The translations under genes were made by a program, and so were the position numbers. A stretch of DNA of 64,000 nt from Lachnospiraceae bacterium (lineage in GTDB: Bacteria; Bacillota; Clostridia; Lachnospirales; Lachnospiraceae): the NCBI GenBank assembly GCA_009911035.1, contig QXWO01000006.1, positions 97,068 to 161,067 on the forward strand, read 5' to 3'. The notes beneath the pieces are model-generated. The model was not told the origin of the DNA, ran no database searches, and saw only the letters and a list, made by a program, of their open reading frames with translations. This document shows positions 17,191-25,633 of the stretch, in pieces. The number at the start of each line of letters is the position of its first letter. The stretch's first letter is position 1.

Positions 17191-18084
17191 ATGCATAAAA
17201 GTTTAAAGGTTCCCAAGAAAGCAACTCCCTATCTGTTATTATTTCCCATATTTATCTATTATGCAGTATTTTGGCTTGCGCCTGTGGTGTCGGGAGTAAG
17301 AGAAGTATTTATTGGAATGGATGGGGGCTTTACACTTACTGAAAATTTAAAGTTGATGTTCCAGTCAGAACTGTTTTCCGAATCAGTTCTCAACACAGCA
17401 GCCTTTGCAGCGATTTCTGTGATCCTGCAGTATATCATTGCACTGGTTTTAGCCTTATTATTGTCAAAAAAATTTACCGGTTCCAAACTTTTGATGTTCG
17501 TTTCCATGATCCCGATGGCAATCACGCCTACGGCTACAGCCATTTTGTGGAAGACAGGACTTGTTAAGGACGGATGGATCAATTCGTTGCTTATGAATTT
17601 GCATATAATCGATCAGCCTATCGTGTTCATGAATGCGGAAGGGTTCAATGCCATCTTGCTTCTGATTGCCATTGATACCTGGACAGTGACGCCTTCCGTC
17701 ATGATCATCCTTGTTGCAGGCTTACAGGGGCTGCAGAGGGAGCTGAAGGAAGCAGCCTATACCTTCGGTGCGAACAAATGGCAGATTTTAAAAGATATTA
17801 CATTACCGATTTTGAAACCCTCCATCACCACCTCCGTTATCATGCGTATGATTGCAGCAGTTCAGGTATGGTCCATAGCGGTTATGGTGCTTGGATACTC
17901 GAAAGCGCCGTTTTTGGTTGAGCGGATCGCCTTTTATGTGGATGCGATTCCGGGCGTGGATACCAGCACGAAGCTGGCCTACACCTACTCCTTCCTGACC
18001 ACGATTGTGGTACTTCTGGCGACCGTGGTGTACTTAAGGGTTTCCAACAGAAACAAGATTACAGGGGGAGGTGAGGAAGGATGA
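17191..18084 (+). CDS. ABC transporter permease, sugar type (YcjO-like role)
   Basis: A 297-residue permease with six membrane segments, of the MalF/UgpA type. The cytoplasmic coupling loop carries the EAA motif as LKEAAYTFGANKWQILKDITLPILKP (about 187). The start at 17191 follows GAAAGGAGAAG. The frame overlaps the next permease by four bases (ATGA), which indicates translational coupling and a heterodimeric channel. Confidence 0.92.
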   Translation: MHKSLKVPKKATPYLLLFPIFIYYAVFWLAPVVSGVREVFIGMDGGFTLTENLKLMFQSELFSESVLNTAAFAAISVILQYIIALVLALLLSKKFTGSKLLMFVSMIPMAITPTATAILWKTGLVKDGWINSLLMNLHIIDQPIVFMNAEGFNAILLLIAIDTWTVTPSVMIILVAGLQGLQRELKEAAYTFGANKWQILKDITLPILKPSITTSVIMRMIAAVQVWSIAVMVLGYSKAPFLVERIAFYVDAIPGVDTSTKLAYTYSFLTTIVVLLATVVYLRVSNRNKITGGGEEG

Positions 18085-19130
18085 TGGATCGATTAAGCGC
18101 AGTACAAAAATGTGTTTTTGCAATTATACTGGCCGGAATGGTCATGTTAGTTACCATACCGCTGATGTTCTTTATTACCGTTTCCTTCTCCAATGCGACG
18201 GAAATGACCCAGTTCCCCAAGCGGATGTTTCCTTCCGGGGAGGTGACCGTGTATGTGGAGCCGGAAGATGGCGGAAAGTATGAACTGTTTTACGATTACA
18301 GGGATGGCAACGGGTATACCTCCATTATCACCACAAGCAGCGCTTCAAAGCTGGAAAAGCATTTTGCAAGACAGTATGCGGTGACCATTGACGGGGATGA
18401 GCTTTTAGAGGAATTTGCAAAGACCCGCACGGAAGGGCCCAGGGAGTTTACCTTTAAGAAGGATATGTTTTACAATTTTAAACAGTTCTTCAAGATAGTG
18501 CCCAATGCGGGGCCTGCCCTGAAAAATAGTATTATTGTATCCCTGTACACGATTTTGATTTCTCTGTCTTTGGGGAGTCTTGCAGGATACGCCATTGCAA
18601 GATACAAATTTAAGGGAAGGGAGCAGATAAACGTAGGACTCTTGATAGTCAGAATGTTCCCCACGGTAGGCATAAGCATACCTATGGCGGTGATGCTGAT
18701 CAAGATGGGGCTTTATGACACCATGTTAGGTCTTGCTTTCCTGTACTCCATACCCAATATTGCCCTGACCTCCTGGATCACCAGCAGTATTTTTATCGGG
18801 ATCAACAAGGAGCTGGAAGAAGCTTCCTTTGTATTCGGGGCCAACAGTGTGCAGACCTTCATGAAAATCACCCTGCCCATGGCATTTCCTGCAATGGCGG
18901 CAAGCTCCATGTACTCTTTTTTGACCGCATGGAACGATACCATTTCAGCGCTGATCCTGACAAACCAGAACCAGACTCTTGCGCTGGTTGTGTATAAGGC
19001 GATCGGAACCACCTCCAGCGGCATCCAGTATGCGGCGGCGGGCAGTATCGTGCTGATCATACCGGCGCTGGTATTTACCTTTATTATCCGCAAATACATC
19101 GGCCAGATGTGGGGCGGCGTTGAATTATAA
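18081..19130 (+). CDS. ABC transporter permease, sugar type, with long extracytoplasmic loop (YcjP-like role)
   Basis: A 349-residue permease of the MalG/UgpE type. After the first helix (about 10-33) come about 105 hydrophilic residues (SGEVTVYVEPEDGG..., DYRDGNGYT, up to about 145) before the second helix. Most members have a loop of 30-50 residues there and total about 280 residues. The coupling loop LEEASFVFGANSVQTFMKITLP (about 247) is intact. The large outer loop probably contacts the binding protein, as the MalF P2 loop does in maltose import, but here it is on the second permease. Confidence 0.9.
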   Translation: MMDRLSAVQKCVFAIILAGMVMLVTIPLMFFITVSFSNATEMTQFPKRMFPSGEVTVYVEPEDGGKYELFYDYRDGNGYTSIITTSSASKLEKHFARQYAVTIDGDELLEEFAKTRTEGPREFTFKKDMFYNFKQFFKIVPNAGPALKNSIIVSLYTILISLSLGSLAGYAIARYKFKGREQINVGLLIVRMFPTVGISIPMAVMLIKMGLYDTMLGLAFLYSIPNIALTSWITSSIFIGINKELEEASFVFGANSVQTFMKITLPMAFPAMAASSMYSFLTAWNDTISALILTNQNQTLALVVYKAIGTTSSGIQYAAAGSIVLIIPALVFTFIIRKYIGQMWGGVEL

Positions 19131-19210
19131 CCGTAAAAACCAATATAATCCGCGTGGATGAATGTCTCCGGGCAGGGTTGTACAGGAAGAAATGGAGGAA
19201 AGAGCGAACT

Positions 19211-20317
19211 ATGAGTTATTTGGAAATTAAAAACTTACAGAAAAAATATACAGCTAACGGACCGCTGATTGTTAATAATATGAACCTTTCCATAGAAAAA
19301 GGAGAATTTATTGTATTCTTAGGGCCTTCCGGGTGTGGGAAGACCACCACTATCCGTATGATATCCGGTCTTGAGGAAATCACCGGAGGGGACATTACCA
19401 TAGATGGGGAAAGCATTGTCAACAAGCTTCCGAGGGAGAGGGGTGTTTCCATGATTTTTCAGAGTTACGCGGTGTGGCCCCACATGACAGTGTTTGACAA
19501 TATTGCTTATCCCTTAAAGCTGCAGAAACTGCCTAAGGATGAGATTAAGCAGAGAGTGGAAAAGGCTGCCCAGGCTACGGAGATTCAGGGGCTTTTGAAA
19601 AGATACCCTGCCCAGATGTCAGGAGGACAAAGACAGAGGGTGGCAGTTTCCAGAGCCATTGTAGTGGAACCAAAACTGTTCCTTATGGATGAGCCTTTAT
19701 CCAACCTGGATGCCAAGCTGCGTGTCACCATGAGGACAGAGCTGAAAAGAATCCACACCCAGCAGGGATCTACCAGCATTTTTGTGACCCATGACCAGTC
19801 GGAGGCTATGAGTATGGCGGACCGGATCGTGGTCATGTACAAGGGTAAGATTGAACAGATCGGAACGCCCATGGAAGTATATCAGGACAGCGCCACCCGC
19901 TTTGTTGCAGAATTTATCGGTACTCCGCCTACCAACTTTTTTGACGCTTCCATTGTTAAAGAAGGAAAGGAACTCTACGCAAAGGGAGAGGGATTCTGCT
20001 ATAAAGTACCGGCATCCCTGCATCAGTCCCTGGCAGACTATGTGGGCAAAGAAGTAGATATGGGAATACGGCCTGAATATATTGATATAGCACCTCAAAA
20101 GAAGGAAGGGGAAGGATATCTGTGTGACGCAGAGATCGATTTTATTGAACCCCAGGGCTCCCATTCCATCCTGATCACCGGAATTGGAACCAATCAGAAC
20201 GTGAAGATACACACAGTGGAATATATGGACATGAAGCCGGGGACAAAGGTTTCATGTTACGTAAAAAATGAGATGGTGATGTTTTTTGACAGGGAAACCA
20301 CGAAAAGAATCAAGTGA
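19211..20317 (+). CDS. ABC transporter ATP-binding protein, MalK/UgpC type (YcjV-like role)
   Basis: A 368-residue ATPase with Walker A GPSGCGKTT (about 36), Q-loop FQSYAVWPH, signature MSGGQRQRVAVSRA (about 132), Walker B LFLMDEPLSNLDAKLR and switch HDQSEAM. A C-terminal TOBE-type regulatory domain starts near 235. It powers the permease pair upstream. The start is the ATG at 19211 after GGAGGAAAGAG. In many Firmicutes such ATPases are shared and encoded elsewhere, so a dedicated copy is worth noting. Confidence 0.93.
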   Translation: MSYLEIKNLQKKYTANGPLIVNNMNLSIEKGEFIVFLGPSGCGKTTTIRMISGLEEITGGDITIDGESIVNKLPRERGVSMIFQSYAVWPHMTVFDNIAYPLKLQKLPKDEIKQRVEKAAQATEIQGLLKRYPAQMSGGQRQRVAVSRAIVVEPKLFLMDEPLSNLDAKLRVTMRTELKRIHTQQGSTSIFVTHDQSEAMSMADRIVVMYKGKIEQIGTPMEVYQDSATRFVAEFIGTPPTNFFDASIVKEGKELYAKGEGFCYKVPASLHQSLADYVGKEVDMGIRPEYIDIAPQKKEGEGYLCDAEIDFIEPQGSHSILITGIGTNQNVKIHTVEYMDMKPGTKVSCYVKNEMVMFFDRETTKRIK

Positions 20318-20340
20318 GTGTAAGTAAGGAGACAGAAACA

Positions 20341-21486
20341 ATGAAATTTCTTATAACCCCGGATTCATACAAAGGAAGCATGTCCGCACAGGAGGCAGCG
20401 GAGGTGATGGAGAGCGCCATCCACAAGGTGCTGCCGGAAGCCCGGTGCGAAATCCTGCCCATGGCGGACGGAGGAGAAGGAACGGCGGACTGCCTTAGAA
20501 TGTGCGAAGCTGGAGAAATTGTACAGTGTGTGGTTGAGGATCCTTTAGGGAAAAAAATTGATTCTGAATTCGTATGGTTTCAGGAACAGAAAAAGGCAGT
20601 CATTGAAGTTGCCAAAGCCTGCGGCATTATGCTGATCCGCCCGGAAGAAAAAAATCCCATGGAAGCTTCATCTTACGGAGTGGGGGAACTGATCAACCAT
20701 GCCATCAGTATGGGATGCCGCCAGCTTATCCTTACTTTAGGGGGGACTGTTACCAACGACGGGGGCTGCGGGATGCTGTCAGCCCTTGGGGCAAAACTCA
20801 CTAACGGAGAGGGACAGGAAATAGAGCGGGGCGGAAGAGGACTGATGCAGATCAAAAACATGGATCTGTCTGCGCCCAGACAAAAGATGAAGGATATAGA
20901 AGTGATCGTCCTTTACGATGTAAAAAGCCCGCTTCTTGGACCGGGAGGAGCCACCCGCGTGTTCGGCGCCCAGAAAGGCGCAACGGAAGAAATGCTGGAG
21001 GAACTGGAACAAGGGATGGAAAACTATGCCGCCAGAATGAACGATGCTGCCGGAAGGAAGATATCCGATCTTGCAGGTGCAGGAGCCGCAGGGGGCATAG
21101 GATGTGCCCTGTACGGCATCTGTGATGCGAAGTACATCAGCGGTTCCCAATATCTGATAGAGTCCATGAACATAGAAGAAAAAATAAAAGAGTGTGATTA
21201 TGTGCTGACGGGGGAAGGCTCCATGGATGCCCAGAGCCTGGAGGGAAAGGTCCCTGTGGGAATTGCCCGGATCGCCAAGAAATATGGAAAGCCCGTGATT
21301 GCCTTTGTGGGGATGTCCAAGGGCGAGAGCAACCAGCATTATGAGAGCGGAATCACTGCGATTTTCTGCATCCTGCGGAAAAATGATTCCATAGAATCTA
21401 TTTTAGACAGTGCGGAAAAAAATCTGGAATTTGCAGTTGAAAATTTTGCAAGAGTCATAAAAATGCAGGGAAAACAGAAAGTTTGA
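20341..21486 (+). CDS. Glycerate kinase (GlxK/GarK family)
   Basis: A 381-residue kinase of the glycerate kinase type I family. It has an N-terminal ITPDSYKGSMSAQEAA motif, MADGGEGTAD (about 43), LGGTVTNDGGCGM (about 134) and TGEGSMDAQSLEGKVP (about 289). It phosphorylates D-glycerate with ATP; relatives give 2-phosphoglycerate, which enters lower glycolysis. The start follows TAAGGAGAC. It sits between the transporter and the glycosidases, so it probably consumes glycerate released from glucosylglycerate by the enzymes at 21494 and 25623. Eight bases separate its stop from the next start. Confidence 0.92.
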   Translation: MKFLITPDSYKGSMSAQEAAEVMESAIHKVLPEARCEILPMADGGEGTADCLRMCEAGEIVQCVVEDPLGKKIDSEFVWFQEQKKAVIEVAKACGIMLIRPEEKNPMEASSYGVGELINHAISMGCRQLILTLGGTVTNDGGCGMLSALGAKLTNGEGQEIERGGRGLMQIKNMDLSAPRQKMKDIEVIVLYDVKSPLLGPGGATRVFGAQKGATEEMLEELEQGMENYAARMNDAAGRKISDLAGAGAAGGIGCALYGICDAKYISGSQYLIESMNIEEKIKECDYVLTGEGSMDAQSLEGKVPVGIARIAKKYGKPVIAFVGMSKGESNQHYESGITAIFCILRKNDSIESILDSAEKNLEFAVENFARVIKMQGKQKV

Positions 21487-21493
21487 GGTTGAT

Positions 21494-23161
21494 ATGGAAA
21501 GAGATTATACATTTTTGGACAGTGCGCCGAGAGGCATGTTTTTTGACAAAAAGGAATATGACAACAAGCCCCTTCCTGTGTTTGAGGAAGTAAGGAAAAG
21601 TCTGCCCGATCCGAAAATCGAGGGAAGGAAAGAGTGGAATGACTGCTACTGGTATACGGCAAAAGTTTTGTTTGGAAACACCCATAAGCCTAAGGAAGGC
21701 AGCGGGTACGTGAGCAACTTTGTGGACGCGGCCTTTAACGACGACATTTTTTTGTGGGACACCTGCTTTATGACTCTGTTCTGCAACTTGTTTCATAATT
21801 ACATTCCGGGTATCTGCTCCCTTGACAATTTTTACTGTAAGCAGTTTGACGACGGGGAGATCCCACGGGAGATGGTCCGGGATACGGGAAAAGACTTTTT
21901 ACTGTGGGTCAATGCCTACAACAAACCACTGTACTCTTATTTCCACAACCATTACGGATTCCGGGGATTGAAGCAGATGACCAATCTTTCCTATGAGGAT
22001 ATGTATAAGCCGGAGCTGGGAAGGGAAGTTACCCCCAACCCCTATCTTACCTTGGATAACTTAAATCACCCGATCTTGGCTATGGCAGAGTGGCAGAGCT
22101 TTGTCCATACCGGGGATGTGGAGCGGTTACAACTGGTGTGGGAGCCTTTGTACCAGTATTATAAGGCATTCCGGCATCATGTGCGCCATGAGAACGGTCT
22201 GTATGTAACGGACTGGGCAAGCATGGACAATTCTCCCCGCAATAAATATCTGGGATTTGGCGTGGACCCCACCTGCGAGATGGTGCTGTTTGCCAATAAT
22301 CTTCTTGACATGATGGAGGTATTGAAGGCGCACGGAATGCCTGTAAAGGATGGGGATAAGCGGGAAGCATTCCTTAAGAAGGATAAAGAGGAAACCATTG
22401 AGGCTATCCAGAAATATATGTGGAATGAGGAAGACGGCTTCTTCTATGATGTGACTTTTGAGGAAAAACAAAGCGGCATGAAAACCGCGGCGGCATTCTG
22501 GGCGCTGATTTCCGGCACCGCAGACAAGGAACAGCAAAAGAGGCTGGCGGCATGGCTGGAGGACGAAAAGACCTTCAAGCGTCCCCACCGGGTTCCGGTG
22601 CTGGCAGCCGACGAGGAAGGGTATGACCCCATGGGCGGCTATTGGGCAGGCTCTGTATGGGCCCCCACCAATGCCATGATCGTCCTTGGACTGGAAAAGT
22701 GCGGCTTCCGGGATCTGGCACGGGAGATTGCCATTAACCATTTGGAAGTGCTCAATAAAGTGTTCCAGGATACGGGTACCATCTGGGAAAACTATCCCCC
22801 GGAATATCTGACCAGCGGGAATTCCGACCACCCGGATATGGTGGGATGGTCAGGACTTGCCCCTATTTTGTACTTTGTGCAGTACGGTGTGGGGCTGTGT
22901 GTGCCGGAAGGCGCAGACTACCTAGAGTGGACACTAAGCGCAGACTATCTGGCAGAGGGAAGCGTGGGGTGCGACCGCTACTGGTTCAGAGGAAAACAGG
23001 CAGACTTAGACGCCCGGATAAAAGACGGAAAACTGGTGATCACTGTGAAGACAGAAGATGAATTCCCGCTGAAAATAAGGTTTAAAGGGAAAGAATATGA
23101 TTACACTGTAAAGGGAAGCAAGGGACAGCAGTCTGTGACAAAATATGAAATTATTCTGTAG
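21494..23161 (+). CDS. GH63-like glycoside hydrolase (candidate glucosylglycerate hydrolase)
   Basis: A 555-residue protein with the (alpha/alpha)6-barrel pattern of clan GH-G (GH37/GH63). It shows FNDDIFLWDTCFM (about 81), DWASMDNSPRN (240-250, likely general acid Asp245 or Asp240), GGYWAGSVWAPTNAMI (about 380) and IWENYPPE (Glu432, likely base). Actinobacterial GH63 enzymes of similar size hydrolyse glucosylglycerate or mannosylglycerate. Beside a glycerate kinase that activity is the best guess, giving glucose and D-glycerate. There is no signal peptide, so the substrate must be imported first. Trehalase-like or other alpha-glucosidase activity remains possible. Confidence 0.8.
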   Translation: MERDYTFLDSAPRGMFFDKKEYDNKPLPVFEEVRKSLPDPKIEGRKEWNDCYWYTAKVLFGNTHKPKEGSGYVSNFVDAAFNDDIFLWDTCFMTLFCNLFHNYIPGICSLDNFYCKQFDDGEIPREMVRDTGKDFLLWVNAYNKPLYSYFHNHYGFRGLKQMTNLSYEDMYKPELGREVTPNPYLTLDNLNHPILAMAEWQSFVHTGDVERLQLVWEPLYQYYKAFRHHVRHENGLYVTDWASMDNSPRNKYLGFGVDPTCEMVLFANNLLDMMEVLKAHGMPVKDGDKREAFLKKDKEETIEAIQKYMWNEEDGFFYDVTFEEKQSGMKTAAAFWALISGTADKEQQKRLAAWLEDEKTFKRPHRVPVLAADEEGYDPMGGYWAGSVWAPTNAMIVLGLEKCGFRDLAREIAINHLEVLNKVFQDTGTIWENYPPEYLTSGNSDHPDMVGWSGLAPILYFVQYGVGLCVPEGADYLEWTLSADYLAEGSVGCDRYWFRGKQADLDARIKDGKLVITVKTEDEFPLKIRFKGKEYDYTVKGSKGQQSVTKYEIIL

Positions 23162-23224
23162 GGAAAATAGATATCCCTAGAGCAATAGGATCACAGCAGT
23201 GAAATACAGCGCGGAGGATGAGAG

Positions 23225-23890
23225 ATGCAGGATGGTAAATTGGAGCGGGTCTGGATCTACGGGGACAGCTTATCTACAGGAACCCACGGCGACGGGGCTT
23301 ATCTGGAAGCCTTAAAGAGGGAATTCTATGTAAAGGAACTCCACAATTTTGCAGTAGGATCCAGTGGACTTTCTAAGATCACGCCTAATGGGATGCTGGA
23401 AGTGCTGGATAAGCAGATCAGGGACAGACTGTGGGAAAAACTGGAAAAGCCGGATCTAATCTTCATCTGGCATGGCAGCAACGACTGGTACTGGGGAACA
23501 CCCATAGGCAGTTTTAGGGATGAGGAAGGGGAGAGCTTTTGGGCCTGTGTAAGGACAGTCCTTACCATTTTGCGGTCAAAATTCCCGGATACTCCCATTG
23601 TCTGGGCAACGCCCATATTCCGGCTGGAGATGCCGGATGGCAAAAACCGGACAGAGGATGCGGCCTTTCTGGAAAATAAAGCAGGACATACCATGTATGA
23701 TTACGGACAGGCCCTTTGGGAAGCTTCGGGAAGGTATCATTTTCCGCTGATAGATACGGGAAGGCTGGTGGATATCCACAGGCAGAATGAAGAGAGATTT
23801 CTGGAAGACCATGTGCATCCGAACCGGGCAGGGTACCATAAGATTGAGAAGGTACTGATCAAAGGCATAAAGGAAAGTCTTTGCATGTGA
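23225..23890 (+). CDS. SGNH/GDSL-family hydrolase
   Basis: A 221-residue protein with the SGNH esterase layout: block I GDSLSTG (about 14, Ser nucleophile), block II glycine in AVGSSGLSK, block III HGSNDWYWG (about 80, Asn) and block V EDHVHPNRAGYH (about 199, Asp and His). Such enzymes remove acyl groups from sugars, polysaccharides or lipids. It lacks a signal peptide, so it acts on an imported molecule. Its position inside the glycoside locus suggests it deacylates the imported glycoside. The start follows GGAGGATGAGAG. Confidence 0.85.
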   Translation: MQDGKLERVWIYGDSLSTGTHGDGAYLEALKREFYVKELHNFAVGSSGLSKITPNGMLEVLDKQIRDRLWEKLEKPDLIFIWHGSNDWYWGTPIGSFRDEEGESFWACVRTVLTILRSKFPDTPIVWATPIFRLEMPDGKNRTEDAAFLENKAGHTMYDYGQALWEASGRYHFPLIDTGRLVDIHRQNEERFLEDHVHPNRAGYHKIEKVLIKGIKESLCM

Positions 23891-23905
23891 GGGTGCTTAG
23901 GCGGC

Positions 23906-25633
23906 ATGGAGTGGGAAATGAAAATGAGAGTGGAAGCAGACTGGTTTGTGAAGGATAAGACCTCAGCGGCAGAGGGAATACGCAGAGCGATTGCCTATGC
24001 GAAAGAGACAGGGGCGCAGGAGATTCATTTTTCCAGAGGAGAATATTTTTTAACGGATGCAGTGACGATTCAGACGAAATCCATTGCCCATGATGACGGG
24101 TGCGGGGATATCCATGAAAAGGATTGCTATCTGGTTCTGGAGGATGTGCAGAATCTGAAACTGGTTGGAGAAGCGGATGGGGACGGCAGTCCGGCTACCT
24201 GCCTGACGGGATGTCATCCTTATAGGATACAGGCGCTGTATCCTTCCCTTTTGTGGGCTGAGAGGGGCGTCGGGATCACCATAGAGAATCTGGCTTTCAG
24301 AAGGAGCCCGACAACGGTGTGCAGCGGTGTAGTGGAGCAGGTGGAAGGAGACTGCATTTGTGTAAGGCCCTTTCCCGGTCTGGACACACAGGAGGAAATG
24401 GGCGCTTACTGTATGAATCGTTTTGATCTTAAAAGCGGCGCACTGCTAGGGGAAAGCCTTACCTTTGGGTTTGGATTTGATAAAAGATGGAAGCGCAAAA
24501 GCGATGGCTGTCTTTTGCTTAGAGACGGAGAGCTTGCCTGCAGGGTGAAAGCCGGGGAAGGGCTTTCCTTTCATGGGGCGGGCAAAACAGATTTTCTGAT
24601 TTTCTTTGGTGAGATTTCTGATCTGTCCATGGTAAATGTGAGGGTTTACAACACCAACAGTTTTGCCTTGCTCACGGAGAACTGCTGTCACATCCGGGCG
24701 GAAAAACTGTGTATCAGACCAGAGGAGAGACAGCTTTTCACAGGACCCAGGGACGGATGGAAAGTGTACCGCTGCAGCGGCAATATTTGGCTAAACCAGT
24801 GTCATTTTGAAGGGCTTCGGATGGATGCCCAGAATGTACACAGCAATTATCTGATTGCAGACAGGACGACAGATGAAAGAACCCTTTTGTGCACTTGTAA
24901 ATATGCCCCCATTTCCCTGAAGGACGGGGCAGAAGTCAGGATCCACGGCAGAGACGGGATCTGGCATAACCGGATAAAGGCGTGGACGGTTATAGGCGGC
25001 CGGATGGAGGAGAGCGTCCAGTCGGCAAATAAGAGCGCAGGACAGGCGGCAGCAGGCACGGAAAACCATATCACCTGTTACCGGATCGAATTTGAGGAGG
25101 ACCTTGGTGGCGGGATTCTTCCGGGTACCCTGCTGGAACCCCTCTGCTGGGAGCCGGAGAGCTATACCTGTATCAATTCCGTGTTCCGGAATATTGCAGG
25201 GGCTGGAAATCTGATCCGATGCGGCAATGTGCGGATAGAAAACAACCACTATGAAAACCTGATGAATGCCGGAGTGCTCATAGGAGCAGAGTTTGACACC
25301 CACTGCGAAAGCGGCCATGGGCATGACATATTGATTCAAAACAATCATTTTATAAATATTGGTTTCAAACCCAGATATGGGGAGTATGGATGTGGATGCA
25401 TTGCCGTCAAATCACAGGGCTTTGAAGGGCCTTTTAACAGCCGGATCAAAATAGAAGGAAACTGTTTTGAAAACAGCGGCTGTGCCATAGAGCTGAATGA
25501 CTGCCGGGAAGTAGAAATAAAGAACAATGTATATACCGGGATTTCACGCAGATTGATCATAAATGAAAAGACAGTGGACACAGAAAGCATTACGGCGGAT
25601 GTTCCCTGGGAAGGAGTAAAAGGTGATACGTAA
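23906..25633 (+). CDS. Right-handed beta-helix protein (pectate-lyase-like fold), cytoplasmic
   Basis: A protein of 575 residues (571 if the ATG at 23918, spaced better behind GGAG, is the true start). An N-terminal KDKTSAAEGIRRAIAYAKE-type segment and SRGEYFLTDAVTI are typical of pectate-lyase-like superfamily N-caps. Later turns with Asn and inward aliphatic residues (RIENNHYENLMNAGVLIGAE, ILIQNNHFINIGF, IKIEGNCFENSGCAIEL) show a parallel beta-helix at about 420-560. There is no signal peptide, unlike secreted pectinases. It could be a glycosidase, lyase or epimerase acting on the imported glycoside. The last 11 bp overlap the phosphorylase gene. Confidence 0.75.
   Translation: MEWEMKMRVEADWFVKDKTSAAEGIRRAIAYAKETGAQEIHFSRGEYFLTDAVTIQTKSIAHDDGCGDIHEKDCYLVLEDVQNLKLVGEADGDGSPATCLTGCHPYRIQALYPSLLWAERGVGITIENLAFRRSPTTVCSGVVEQVEGDCICVRPFPGLDTQEEMGAYCMNRFDLKSGALLGESLTFGFGFDKRWKRKSDGCLLLRDGELACRVKAGEGLSFHGAGKTDFLIFFGEISDLSMVNVRVYNTNSFALLTENCCHIRAEKLCIRPEERQLFTGPRDGWKVYRCSGNIWLNQCHFEGLRMDAQNVHSNYLIADRTTDERTLLCTCKYAPISLKDGAEVRIHGRDGIWHNRIKAWTVIGGRMEESVQSANKSAGQAAAGTENHITCYRIEFEEDLGGGILPGTLLEPLCWEPESYTCINSVFRNIAGAGNLIRCGNVRIENNHYENLMNAGVLIGAEFDTHCESGHGHDILIQNNHFINIGFKPRYGEYGCGCIAVKSQGFEGPFNSRIKIEGNCFENSGCAIELNDCREVEIKNNVYTGISRRLIINEKTVDTESITADVPWEGVKGDT

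Noticed and set aside
22127-22831. Long open frame on the minus strand opposite the GH63-like gene (234 codons)
   Set aside because: It is antisense to a clear enzyme frame, has no recognisable domain and reflects codon bias; the same holds for other long antisense frames, e.g. 15641-16537 and 51778-52653.
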